A stretch of DNA of 64,000 nt from Paenibacillus wynnii (GTDB lineage Bacteria; Bacillota; Bacilli; Paenibacillales; Paenibacillaceae). The stretch is from NCBI RefSeq assembly GCF_000757885.1, contig NZ_JQCR01000003.1:930001-994000 (forward strand), given 5' to 3'. Below are positions 54,250 through 62,687 of this stretch, piece after piece (within the stretch, counting starts at the first letter, position 1; every line of letters starts with the position of its first letter). The notes below the pieces were generated by a model. That model did not search any database. It had not been told where the DNA came from and saw nothing but the letters and a program-made list of their open reading frames with translations. Both the position numbers and the translations under genes were made by a program.

Positions 54250-55098
54250 ATGAAGAAGGGCATTAATATCTGGTCATTTCCGGACGGAAAACCGATCTTA
54301 GAGTGCGCGAGGTTGGCTAAAAAAGCAGGATTTGAGGGCATTGAACTGTCACTAAATGAGTCCGGTGAGTTGGGGCTTGAGACAACGGAACAGGAAGCCT
54401 TGGCGCTTCGAGATCAAATCACGGAGATGGGACTAGAGATCAGCGGTTTGGCTACAGGCTTGTATTGGGCTCATTGGATGACCAGCGAATCCGAAGCGAC
54501 CAGAACGAAAGCTATGGATATTTGCAAGAAACAGCTAGAGACAGCAGCGGCTTTGGGTGCAGATACGATCCTAGTCATTCCGGGTGCTGTCGGAGTGGAT
54601 TTTATACCGGACTGTGATGTGGTCGAATACGATAAAGCCTATGAACGCGCCCAAGAATGCATTAGTAGGCTGGCTCCCTATGCAGAGCAGACCGGCGTAT
54701 CCATCGGCATCGAGAACGTTTGGAACAAGTTCCTACTCTCGCCACTTGAGATGCGCCAATTTATAGATTCCATCGATTCCCCGTTCGTTGGTGCTTACTT
54801 TGACGTAGGTAACGTTGTACATTCCGGCTACCCCGAGCATTGGATTCGCATTCTGGGCAGTCGCATCAAGAAGGTTCACTTCAAGGACTACCGCCGGCAA
54901 GCGGGTGGACTGCACGGGTTTGTCGATTTGCTTGCCGGCGATGTAGATTACCCTGCGGTAATGGCGGCTTTTAAGGACATCGGCTATGATGGATTTGCGG
55001 CTGCCGAGATGATTCCGAATTATACGCATCATACGGAGCAGATTATTTATAATACCTCCGCCTCGATGGATGTGATTCTGGGACGCAACATACTATAA
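54250..55098 (+). CDS. Sugar phosphate isomerase/epimerase-like TIM barrel (first)
   Basis: A 282-residue xylose-isomerase-like barrel protein. Metal-ligand regions are IGIENVWN, GAYFDVGNVVHSGYPEHW, VHFKDY and AAEMIPNY. Start ATG 54250 follows GGAGGGG; earlier codons overlap the preceding gene. It probably isomerises or epimerises a keto-sugar produced by the oxidoreductases. The family is also close to hydroxypyruvate isomerase and inosose dehydratase types. Confidence 0.88.
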   Translation: MKKGINIWSFPDGKPILECARLAKKAGFEGIELSLNESGELGLETTEQEALALRDQITEMGLEISGLATGLYWAHWMTSESEATRTKAMDICKKQLETAAALGADTILVIPGAVGVDFIPDCDVVEYDKAYERAQECISRLAPYAEQTGVSIGIENVWNKFLLSPLEMRQFIDSIDSPFVGAYFDVGNVVHSGYPEHWIRILGSRIKKVHFKDYRRQAGGLHGFVDLLAGDVDYPAVMAAFKDIGYDGFAAAEMIPNYTHHTEQIIYNTSASMDVILGRNIL

Positions 55099-55165
55099 CT
55101 TTCTTTAGAGAGCATGGATTCCAGTAGATTAGACTAGTATTTCCAAGTGTATAGGAGGATGTCCG

Positions 55166-56047
55166 GTGGCAAAATCACTAACGAATAAAATCGGCGTAAT
55201 CATTGACGGCTTCGGGGTTGGGATAAGAGAAGGTCTGAAGAAGGCGAAGGAAATTGGGGCGGATGGCGTTCAGATATGGGCGGTTTCCGGTGAAATGGAT
55301 CCGGGTAACCTGTCTGTCAATAGCCGCAAGGAGTTGAGAAGGACCATCGCTGACATGGGTCTGGAGGTTTCCGCATTGTGCGGCGATCTAGGAGGTCATG
55401 GTTTCCAGGATCACGTTGTGAATCCGGCCAAGATCGAGAAATCCAAACGCATTCTAGATCTAGCTATGGATTTGGGTTGTAATGTCGTTACGACCCATAT
55501 CGGAATAGTCCCGGATGACCCGGCGGATCCGGTATTTAGGGTTATGCAAGAGGCTTGTGCAGAACTTTCCGAGTACGCTTCGGAGATGAAAGGCCATTTT
55601 GCAATTGAGACGGGGCCTGAAACAGCTGCTCATCTCAAATCATTTCTGGATACGCTTGGAGGTAAAGGTGTAGCTGTTAATTTTGATCCCGCCAACATGG
55701 TCATGGTCACTGGGGATGATCCGGTGAAGGGTGTACACATTTTAAAAGACTATATTGTGCACACTCACGTCAAGGATGGTGTCCGGCTTCAGACAGTTGA
55801 TCCACGAGTTATTTACGGAGCTATAGGGTACCAACCTTTGGATCATCAAAATATTGCGGAACTTGTTAGTTCAGGAGCATTTTTCCGGGAACTTCCGTTA
55901 GGCGAGGGTGACGTAGATTTTGATGCATACTTCGCTGCTTTGCAGGAGATCGGATATAGTGGTTATCTTACTGTCGAAAGAGAGGTTGGAGATCAACCTG
56001 AAAGGGATATAAGCAGAGCGGTGTCATTCATTCGCAAGTATAGATAA
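55166..56047 (+). CDS. Sugar phosphate isomerase/epimerase-like TIM barrel (second)
   Basis: A 293-residue relative of its neighbour, starting at GTG 55166 after AGGAGG. Conserved regions: FAIETGPETAAHL, VNFDPANMVMV, VHTHVKDGVRL and LTVEREVGDQPE with the last Glu as metal ligand. The pair probably acts on successive sugar intermediates. A 67-base gap separates it from the first isomerase. Confidence 0.87.
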   Translation: MAKSLTNKIGVIIDGFGVGIREGLKKAKEIGADGVQIWAVSGEMDPGNLSVNSRKELRRTIADMGLEVSALCGDLGGHGFQDHVVNPAKIEKSKRILDLAMDLGCNVVTTHIGIVPDDPADPVFRVMQEACAELSEYASEMKGHFAIETGPETAAHLKSFLDTLGGKGVAVNFDPANMVMVTGDDPVKGVHILKDYIVHTHVKDGVRLQTVDPRVIYGAIGYQPLDHQNIAELVSSGAFFRELPLGEGDVDFDAYFAALQEIGYSGYLTVEREVGDQPERDISRAVSFIRKYR

Positions 56048-56062
56048 AAGGAGCGACAATCA

Positions 56063-56713
56063 ATGATTCCTAAGGGTACAAAACTGATCATGATCGGTGA
56101 CTCGATTACAGATTGTGATCGGGTTCGCCCATTTGGTGAAGGCAAAGGAGATGCATTGGGGAACGGGTATGTCTCCCACATCAATGCTTTGCTTGAATCG
56201 ACTTATCCGGAACTTGATGTACGAACGATCAACATGGGAATAAGCGCCGACACCACAAGAGAGCTTAGGATGCGCTGGCAAACTGACGTAATAGACTTGC
56301 AGCCCGACTGGGTATCGATCATGATTGGCATTAATGATATTCTGCGGCATTATAACCGTGTACATATCAAAGAATGCCACGTTTCGCTAGAAGAATACGA
56401 GCAGACACTCGAGGCGTTAGTCGTGGAAGCTAAGGCGTCCGGCGTCCAAGAAGTGTTTCTGATGACGCCGTTCTTCATCGAGAGCAGTTCTGACGACACA
56501 CTTCGAGGCATGACATTGCAGTACGGGGCGGCTGTAAAGCGGATCAGTGAACGGCAAAGCACTCGTTTCATCGATGTTCAATCCGCTTTTGACAGGCATC
56601 TAAAGCATCATTATTCCCTCGAGTTAGCTGCAGATCGAGTCCATCCAACGCAAACTGGTCATATGATCATTGCCCGGGAATGGCTGAAGGCTGTTGGTTA
56701 CGAATGGTTATAA
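56063..56713 (+). CDS. SGNH/GDSL-type esterase
   Basis: A 216-residue cytosolic esterase without signal peptide. Blocks: GDSITD with Ser14, INMGISADTT, GINDILR and the catalytic pair in DRVHPTQTGH. It resembles YesT/rhamnogalacturonan acetylesterase-type enzymes and probably removes acetyl groups from imported oligosaccharides. It ends the operon and is followed by a terminator. Confidence 0.9.
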   Translation: MIPKGTKLIMIGDSITDCDRVRPFGEGKGDALGNGYVSHINALLESTYPELDVRTINMGISADTTRELRMRWQTDVIDLQPDWVSIMIGINDILRHYNRVHIKECHVSLEEYEQTLEALVVEAKASGVQEVFLMTPFFIESSSDDTLRGMTLQYGAAVKRISERQSTRFIDVQSAFDRHLKHHYSLELAADRVHPTQTGHMIIAREWLKAVGYEWL

Positions 56714-56751
56714 GGAAAGCAATGGAAATCCCAAGACCAGAATGACTTATA

Positions 56752-56790
56752 GAACACTTGCCGACACTAACTTCGGTAAGTGTTTTTTGT
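56752..56790 (+). terminator. Terminator of the polysaccharide utilisation operon
   Basis: AACACTTGCCGA and TTCGGTAAGTGTTTTTT arms with a seven-base loop. It marks the boundary to the cassette-like region. Confidence 0.9.
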
Positions 56791-56951
56791 GTGAGGACTA
56801 CTAAAAGAATGTCTAGTCAATACATTCAAAATCCCTTCTCATCCTGGAAGGAATTCGAAAACATAATATTTCTGTAGGAGAGCAAATACTTCTGGGTTGA
56901 GTTTATGAGGGAGGATAGTTCTGGAATTTCGCGAATACTCTAAGGGTGGAT

Positions 56952-56974
56952 TTATTTACGAAGTTCGTAAATAA
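56952..56974. repeat. Perfect 23-bp palindrome
   Basis: Arms TTATTTACGAA and TTCGTAAATAA around a single G, in the otherwise gene-free 56791-57066 stretch. It lies 92 bases before the first gene of the array and could be an operator or recombination-related site. Confidence 0.6.
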
Positions 56975-57066
56975 GAGTTATCCGAAACACCTGAAATACG
57001 TAACACCTGAAACCATTTCCAAACACAATCGTAGATTATTGTAAATAAATTACAATGAGGTGAAGC

Positions 57067-57339
57067 ATGAAAGCTATTGATTACTTAAGAAGAGCCTATT
57101 ATAAGCTAAATTATTATTATCAGAAATTTCAATTGATTGTAATGTCTTTTGTTGTTGTTGGAATAGTTGATTATTTTTTTCTTTACGAGACTTTCGTTTC
57201 ATTATCAGCATTAGCTCCTGTTTTTCTTTTAGAAATTAGTCCAGTCATTATTATCATTGTATCAATAATTAGTATTCGAGGAATCGTTAAATTTATTAAG
57301 AAGATGAAAGAAAACAAACACTTACTATTTTTAGTATAA
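57067..57339 (+). CDS. Small two-span membrane protein, first array gene
   Basis: A 90-residue basic protein with two hydrophobic spans (about 22-42 and 50-72) and a Lys-rich tail. GAGGTG precedes the ATG by four bases. It is very AT-rich and unlike any family I know. Genes of this kind, small and membranous, are common in integron-type cassettes, and the first full attC-like element follows 87 bases later. Confidence 0.55.
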   Translation: MKAIDYLRRAYYKLNYYYQKFQLIVMSFVVVGIVDYFFLYETFVSLSALAPVFLLEISPVIIIIVSIISIRGIVKFIKKMKENKHLLFLV

Positions 57340-57426
57340 CAAGAAAATTATCAAATTAAGACATTATCAATAATTATTCAAAGAGCAGCTTTGACTGTAT
57401 TTTCAAGGAGTGTACAACAACGTATA

Positions 57427-57610
57427 AACCAACTACGCATTCCCGCAGCGGGCCTTAAGGCCTTTGGTCTCCGGAAGTATTTTCGGGGAAGCTGATTCAG
57501 CGACACACCCACACCACCTAAGCGCGGTCGCACCCAGTCGAGAGCCAGTGGATCTTGGGTCTGTGCTACCTTTAAGGTGATGGGATGTCGGGAATGCAAC
57601 AACGTTAGTT
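57427..57610 (+). repeat. attC-like element 1
   Basis: 184 bp, starting AACCAAC (57427) and ending GTTAGTT (57604). Inner arms GCATTCCCG and CGGGAATGC are perfect. Nested hairpins include CGGGCC-TTAA-GGCC-type and CACC/GGTG with the shared CTTTAAGG motif. It is GC-rich amid AT-rich genes and is the most divergent copy. Confidence 0.7.
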
Positions 57611-57646
57611 AAAATCAATGTAAGTCAAAAAAAGAGAGTTGTTTTC

Positions 57647-57775
57647 ATGGACTATACACATGAAGAATGGAATAAACGAGTAAAGAGTAGATCTGATCTA
57701 AATGGATATTTATATCATTTAACTAAAGCAGAGGTAGATAAAAAATGGAAAAATTACATTAAACGTGATAGATAG
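57647..57775 (+). CDS. 42-residue protein, function unknown
   Basis: A short frame beginning MDYTHEEWNKRVKSRSDLNG, AT-rich and strongly charged, 37 bases after element 1 and 14 bases before the serine hydrolase start. AAGAGAG lies upstream. It may be a truncated N-terminus of a longer cassette protein; I do not recognise the family. Confidence 0.5.
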   Translation: MDYTHEEWNKRVKSRSDLNGYLYHLTKAEVDKKWKNYIKRDR

Positions 57776-57789
57776 AAGGAGAGTAGCTG

Positions 57790-59604
57790 ATGCAGAAAAA
57801 TCGTCAGAAAGATCGTAGTTATCACACTGTAAACAAAGTAATAGCTTGTTTTCTGTCATTCATATTTATCATTATGGCAATAACAATACCTGCCCACGCT
57901 GAAGAAGAACAGGTAGAGTCTACACCATCTAGGATTCCTTTATCCAAGTTAGAGGAAACGATTGATTCTTATGTTGCCTCGTATGAGAAGTATACCGCTG
58001 CCGTTTCTGTTGTGGCTATTAAAGATGGTGAAACCATTGTGAATAAGGCATATGGTTTGGCGGATATTGAGAATCAGCGTAAAGCAGATACATCTACGGT
58101 TTTTGAATGGGCTTCAATCTCTAAACTGTTGGTCTATACTAGTGTGATGCAGCTTGTTGAACAAGGAAAGCTTGATTTGGAGACGGATATCAAAGAATAT
58201 CTACCAGAGGGATTTTTTAAAAAGCTGAAATACGATGAATCGATTACCCTAATGAACCTGATGCATCATAATGCGGGTTGGGAAGATCAAACAGTAGCCG
58301 AAGTGTATTATTACTCCGAGAAAGAAACTTTAGAATTAGGAGAAACTTTGCGTAAAAATGAGCCGAAACAGATATATAAACCGGATAGCATAGTGGCTTA
58401 TTCAAACTATGGCGTTGGTCTAGCCGCTTACATCGTGGAATTGCAAAGTGGTCAACCTTTTTATGAATATGTCAATCAACATATATTTAAACCGCTTAAT
58501 ATCAAAGACACTTCGATTCATCCAACGGGGCAAGATCATCCAGACGTAGTTCGAAGAAGGAATGAGATTGAAGGGTATACTAAAGGTTTAAAACTAATCC
58601 CTCAGAACAGAGTATACATAACCTTTTATCCTGCAGGGGCAGCCATTGGGACAGCAGAAGATTTAGCGAAATTCCTTGCAGCGTTGATGCCTGTTGATGA
58701 TAGCAATTTATTATTATTTACTAATAGAGATACGTTAAACGAAATGTTGTCAACAAGTCTATATTATGATGGGACTTCTATTCCACGATTTGCGCATGGG
58801 TTCGTTGAGATGGAATACTGGGTACCTACACTGATGCACGAGGGGAATTTAAAAGGATTTTCAAGTAAAATTGTCTTTGATCCAGAATCTAAATTTGGGA
58901 TGGTGGTAATGACAAACCAGTCTTCTGAAGAAATATATTATTATGGACTAATTAGTAAAATTTTTGGTAGTAATATGTATATTAATTCAGTTACTTCTGA
59001 GCGGGGAGGATATTTTCAATCTACCAGACGGGCAACCTCTAGATTTACTAATTTATTTAGTGCTCTTGATATAACGAAATATACAAATGCTGAGTTAAGC
59101 AATTTATATAATGTTGTCGAGCATAATGGTGTTATTGAGAAAATTTCCGTCACTCCTTACATTGATTTCTTGCCTGTATCGAGTTTAAAGGTAAACTTGA
59201 TTAAGATATCTCTTATTCCTGTTGCGTTATCCATAATTTTCAGTTTTAGTGCTTTGATCGGCTATTTAATCCAGATGCTTCTTTACAAACTAAATAAACG
59301 AGGAAATCCTCCAATAGATTTTGATAAATATCATCTTGCCATTAATTTTGTAGGTGTGGTTCTTCTTCTTAATCTTTTAATCATCTTCATGAGACTTCCA
59401 AGTTATCCCTCTTATTCTTCGTTACGCATCAATTTAATGTTTAACCTACTTTATGTGGTTCTAGCAGTGGCGTATCTTGGCTTGCTTATTTACAAACTGT
59501 GGAAGAGAAGTTACAGCAAAAAGCAAAAGGTTATGTACATCATGTCTGGAATCTCGGCTTTCATATTTGCTGCTTTTATTGTGGGGTGGGATTTGTATGT
59601 TTAG
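57790..59604 (+). CDS. Exported serine hydrolase with C-terminal membrane helices
   Basis: A 604-residue protein: signal peptide (about 1-38, AHA), a beta-lactamase/penicillin-binding-like domain (about 50-400) with SISK (in WASISKLLVYTS), YSN (VAYSNYGVGLAAY) and a MHEGN variant of the usual HxGx box, then a linker and five hydrophobic segments (about 470-604). FmtA/PbpE-like proteins of Bacillota share this layout. Role is likely in cell-envelope modification or resistance to envelope-active compounds. It belongs to the array by position; at 1.8 kb it is large for a cassette. Confidence 0.8.
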   Translation: MQKNRQKDRSYHTVNKVIACFLSFIFIIMAITIPAHAEEEQVESTPSRIPLSKLEETIDSYVASYEKYTAAVSVVAIKDGETIVNKAYGLADIENQRKADTSTVFEWASISKLLVYTSVMQLVEQGKLDLETDIKEYLPEGFFKKLKYDESITLMNLMHHNAGWEDQTVAEVYYYSEKETLELGETLRKNEPKQIYKPDSIVAYSNYGVGLAAYIVELQSGQPFYEYVNQHIFKPLNIKDTSIHPTGQDHPDVVRRRNEIEGYTKGLKLIPQNRVYITFYPAGAAIGTAEDLAKFLAALMPVDDSNLLLFTNRDTLNEMLSTSLYYDGTSIPRFAHGFVEMEYWVPTLMHEGNLKGFSSKIVFDPESKFGMVVMTNQSSEEIYYYGLISKIFGSNMYINSVTSERGGYFQSTRRATSRFTNLFSALDITKYTNAELSNLYNVVEHNGVIEKISVTPYIDFLPVSSLKVNLIKISLIPVALSIIFSFSALIGYLIQMLLYKLNKRGNPPIDFDKYHLAINFVGVVLLLNLLIIFMRLPSYPSYSSLRINLMFNLLYVVLAVAYLGLLIYKLWKRSYSKKQKVMYIMSGISAFIFAAFIVGWDLYV

Positions 59605-60012
59605 AGTGTTGTAGATATGTCCTAAGCTATACATATTAATGAGCTGGTGAGGTGCTTTGATAGTCACCGGCACTTGTTTGAGTGAGAAAAGGGTAGTTGT
59701 GAAATTCGAGATAAGGGAGAGTATTTCTCCACCGAAGTATAGGGCTTCAAGATGGAGCAATCATCTAGGGCTTTTTTGTATATCAATATCCATATATGTG
59801 AGTGGCTGTTATACTAAAAGGAAGAAATTTACGGAAAATTCACTTTGCTGTTTTTGTAAAAAAAAGAGCTCGGTATCTGTCTGGAGAGGTGCGGCGTTAA
59901 AGAGCGAGACATATCATAAGTGGAACGTTTTTACACCTATACTCTCGAATCTGCGCATACAAGTAACGGATGATCAAATTTTAAATGTCATTTCAGAGAA
60001 GGCAAGTGCATC
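59605..60012 (+). other. Gene-poor stretch before attC-like element 2
   Basis: No convincing gene. Near 59895-60005 a frame gives protein-like text (KWNVFTPILSNLRIQV, TDDQILNVISEKASAS) without start or end of its own and running into the element, perhaps the tail of a lost cassette gene. A weak hairpin GCTGGTGA/TCACCGGC lies near 59642. Confidence 0.3.
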
Positions 60013-60177
60013 ACCTAACATCGCATTCGCGCTGCAGGAGCTGACGCTCCCTTGGTCCGCCTGTGGAATTTCGGGGAAGTGGAAACAAGCGGACACTCCT
60101 GCACTGGCTAAGTGGCGGAGCCACCCGGCCTAGCTGCCTTAAGCCAGTGAGGCGTCGTGAATGCACTAACGTTAGGT
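60013..60177 (+). repeat. attC-like element 2
   Basis: 165 bp, opening ACCTAAC (60013) and closing GTTAGGT (60171), exact complements. Inside: GCATTC/GAATGC arms, hairpin GGAG-CTGACG-CTCC, GTCCGC/GCGGAC, and CACTGGCT paired with AAGCCAGTG around CCTTAAG. Next gene starts 30 bases after it. Confidence 0.8.
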
Positions 60178-60207
60178 GAAATTAATGCAAAGAATTAAGG
60201 AGAAAAC

Positions 60208-60624
60208 ATGAAAAGATATAAAATACAAAATTACTTTTCAATCAATTCTTATTTGGAGTTATTCAATGACATTATTTATGGTATGACGAAAGTTGGTGAC
60301 CAGATAATATATAGTTTTGATGAATATATACCTTCGCAATATATACAGGATTTACTAAAATACAATGAACATTACCCAATATATTCAGACAAGTATAATA
60401 ATTTATGGAAAGTAGTAAATATTAGAGAAGACTTGAAGGACATATGTCTGCAAGACTTTTTAGTAGAATTTAGAATAATAGGGGATATGAATATCAATGA
60501 ATGGAAGTATAAGATTCATGTAGTTGAAGAGATAGATAATACAAATCTAGAAATTGTGGCTAATAACAGCTATGAACTACAAGTAGAAGCAATTGAAGAA
60601 ATATTAAGAAGATATGATGCATGA
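60208..60624 (+). CDS. Hypothetical protein of a cassette-like unit
   Basis: A 138-residue acidic protein, very AT-rich, without signal peptide or membrane span. Segments: YGMTKVGDQIIYSFDEYIPSQY, FLVEFRIIGDMNINEWKYKI and a C-terminal helix LQVEAIEEILRRYDA. Not a family I know. It sits alone between element 2 and element 3, starting 30 bases after the GTTAGGT box with AAGGAGA upstream: a one-gene cassette layout. Confidence 0.7.
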   Translation: MKRYKIQNYFSINSYLELFNDIIYGMTKVGDQIIYSFDEYIPSQYIQDLLKYNEHYPIYSDKYNNLWKVVNIREDLKDICLQDFLVEFRIIGDMNINEWKYKIHVVEEIDNTNLEIVANNSYELQVEAIEEILRRYDA

Positions 60625-60648
60625 TAAATCAATGATGGCATTAACTTC

Positions 60649-60821
60649 ACCTAACATCGCATTCAACGCTGCGGATCGGCAAGCAGATCCTTGGTCTGCC
60701 CGAAGCATTTCGTGGAAGTGAATCAGGCAGACACATCCCACCACCTAACTGGAGCATGCGGCAGCCGGTTCCTGGCGAAACCTTAAGGCGCTAGGACGTC
60801 GTGAACACAAGAACGTTATGT
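60649..60821 (+). repeat. attC-like element 3
   Basis: 173 bp, opening ACCTAAC (60649) and closing GTTATGT (60815). Shares ATCGCATTC, GCTGCGG, hairpin GGATC-GGCAAGCA-GATCC, TTGGTCTGCC paired with GGCAGACA, and ACCTTAAGG with elements 2 and 4. It starts 25 bases after the previous stop codon. Confidence 0.8.
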
Positions 60822-60843
60822 GAAATCGACAGAAAGAGGTTTA

Positions 60844-61368
60844 ATGATGACAGACAAAATAACCTTAAATCAACTTTCAAGCCATGAAGAAGTTTACTTG
60901 CTAGATAAAGAATTTTCTAATAAGTATCCATGGTATACCTCAAATGACTATTTTATAAATTGCCTTAAAGAAAATCTGGAGGATAAGAGAATTACTTTGA
61001 TTGCATTTTATGAGGGGGTACTAGCTGGTTGTTGTCACCTATTGCACAATTCTAATTATCCTTTTTTTGAAAGCGAAAACATACCTGAAATAAATGATTT
61101 GAATGTTTTTCCGGAATTCAGAAGAAAGAAAATTGCTAGTAAAATTTTTGATGAATTAGAAAGAATAGCATCAAAAAACTCAAAAATGATTGGATTAGGA
61201 GTAGGGCTTTATAAAGATTATGGAAATGCTCAAATAATGTATAACAAACGTGGATATATCATGGACGGTAAAGGAATTACATACAAAAACATTCAAGTGT
61301 TACCTGGAAAATCAGTAATGGTTGATGATGATTTATTAATGTATTTGGTAAAAAAATTGGATGAATGA
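60844..61368 (+). CDS. GNAT family N-acetyltransferase (first of three)
   Basis: A 174-residue GNAT protein from ATG 60844 (ATG 60847 equally possible; a GTG at 60820 lies within the element). The acetyl-CoA region is DLNVFPEFRRKKIASKIFDELERIA (with R-x-x-K-I-A instead of the strict Q/R-x-x-G-x-G/A loop), followed by GLYKDYGNAQIMYNKRGYI. Substrate unknown. Lone gene between elements 3 and 4. Confidence 0.8.
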   Translation: MMTDKITLNQLSSHEEVYLLDKEFSNKYPWYTSNDYFINCLKENLEDKRITLIAFYEGVLAGCCHLLHNSNYPFFESENIPEINDLNVFPEFRRKKIASKIFDELERIASKNSKMIGLGVGLYKDYGNAQIMYNKRGYIMDGKGITYKNIQVLPGKSVMVDDDLLMYLVKKLDE

Positions 61369-61401
61369 AATTTGAAAGTGATTAGAAGTAGTGTTGACAT
61401 C

Positions 61402-61563
61402 ATCTAACAACGTATTCACGCTACGGGCCTGACGCCCCTTGATCCGCCGAAGATTTTGACAGGGAAGCGGAATTAGGCGAATACCCTGCAAATCTAACCG
61501 CGTCGTGTCCGGCTCTGGCAGAGCCTTAAGGTTCTCGAGTTCGTGAATTCAAGAACGTTAGAG
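61402..61563 (+). repeat. attC-like element 4
   Basis: 162 bp, opening ATCTAAC (61402) and closing GTTAGAG (61557). Arms ATTCACG/CGTGAAT, hairpin GGGCC-TGAC-GCCCC, CCGCC followed later by GGCG, GGCTCT/AGAGCC and CCTTAAGG. The end lies 36 bases before the next start codon. Confidence 0.78.
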
Positions 61564-61599
61564 GAAACCGCCTATTAAAACTATATGAAGGTGAATTCA

Positions 61600-62112
61600 A
61601 TGAAGATAATGTTGAAAGAACTAAGAAAAAGTGAAGATACCCAAATATTTGAAATGATTAGAGAAATTGGTCCGGGTGAGAATGGATTCGTTAATAGCTT
61701 GAAAGTAGACAATGAAGATGCATTCAATACAAAATTAATTAGAAACTATGAGTACTCTCAAGGTCTTAACTTACTTCCCTGTCATGTACCTCAAACCCTA
61801 TATTGGCTATATATAAATGAAAGACCAGTTGGGTATGGGAAGTTGCGGCATTTCTTAAATGATTCATTACTTGAACATGGGGGACACATTGGTTATGTTA
61901 TTAGACCCTCAGAACGTAATAAAGGTTATGGGAAGATCTTACTAAGAGAACTCATCAAGGAAGCAATATATAAAAAGATAGATCAAGTATTATTAACTTG
62001 TGATGAACGCAATTATCCATCCCGTAAAATTATTGAATACAATTATGGACAATTAGAAGAAATTAAGGATGGCACATGCAAATATTGGATAAAGACCCTA
62101 AGGACAATTTAA
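61600..62112 (+). CDS. GNAT family N-acetyltransferase (second of three)
   Basis: A 170-residue GNAT enzyme, ATG 61600 after GAAGGTG. The cofactor loop is YVIRPSERNKGYGKILLRELI (R-N-K-G-Y-G), followed by VLLTCDERNYPSRKIIEYNYG, as in acetyltransferases acting on small molecules or antibiotics. Substrate unknown. AT-rich and alone downstream of element 4; a degenerate half element follows. Confidence 0.85.
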   Translation: MKIMLKELRKSEDTQIFEMIREIGPGENGFVNSLKVDNEDAFNTKLIRNYEYSQGLNLLPCHVPQTLYWLYINERPVGYGKLRHFLNDSLLEHGGHIGYVIRPSERNKGYGKILLRELIKEAIYKKIDQVLLTCDERNYPSRKIIEYNYGQLEEIKDGTCKYWIKTLRTI

Positions 62113-62137
62113 TGGTATATCGAGGAAGAGGTAGCTT

Positions 62138-62180
62138 CATAAATAACAGATTCACGCTGCGAAGCCTGATGCTTGGTCCC
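62138..62180 (+). repeat. attC-like element 5, left half only
   Basis: AAATAACAGATTCACGCTGCG and the hairpin AAGCCTGATGCTT-GGTCC align with the first 45 bases of elements 2-4; the rest is missing. It lies just before the HIT gene. Confidence 0.65.
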
Positions 62181-62228
62181 CTAAATTAAAAAGCCTCATA
62201 AAAACTAAAACTTAATAGAGGTGTATTC

Positions 62229-62687
62229 ATGAATGATTGTGTGTATTGTAATATAGTTTCTAAATTCGATCATGAAATTGTATTAAGTAATGAGTATTGT
62301 ATCTATACTCTATTAAAACAACAAGAAATAGAAGGGGCTGGAATCATTGTACCAAGGGAGCATCGAGAAACATTATATGATTTAAGTCAAAAAGAATGGA
62401 ATGCAACCTATCAACTATTACATGAAGTAAAACAGTATATTGATAATAAATATAAACCTGATGGATATAATGTGGGTTGGAACTGTGGGTACGTAGGGGG
62501 ACAACATATATTTCATTCACATTTGCATATAATTCCTAGATATTCTGATGAACTATATGCAGGTAAAGGTTTAAGATATTTATTCAAGAGTAAAGAAAAT
62601 AGGAAGGGTAGAAACAATCGAAAAAGCGGATCAGCAGATAATCCTGCACTGGCTAAGTCCGTTGGACCCGGGGCTGGTGACCTTTAA
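62229..62687 (+). CDS. HIT family protein with element-encoded tail
   Basis: A 152-residue histidine-triad protein. The nucleotide-hydrolase motif is HSHLHIIPR with upstream VYCNIVSK and VPREHRETLYDL. The last 25 or so residues (from about SGSADNPALAKS) are translated from the right half of an attC-like element (62626 on), so the original C-terminus was replaced when the gene joined the repeat. HIT proteins hydrolyse dinucleotide polyphosphates or nucleotide conjugates. GAGGTG precedes the ATG. Confidence 0.82.
   Translation: MNDCVYCNIVSKFDHEIVLSNEYCIYTLLKQQEIEGAGIIVPREHRETLYDLSQKEWNATYQLLHEVKQYIDNKYKPDGYNVGWNCGYVGGQHIFHSHLHIIPRYSDELYAGKGLRYLFKSKENRKGRNNRKSGSADNPALAKSVGPGAGDL

Noticed and set aside
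57378..57618. Minus-strand 60-74-residue frames over attC-like element 1
   Set aside because: They are chance frames in the GC-rich palindrome.
59657..60133. 158-residue frame running into attC-like element 2
   Set aside because: About a quarter of it is translated from the palindromic element and the rest lacks a ribosome site or family features; only the short segment near 59895-60005 is protein-like.
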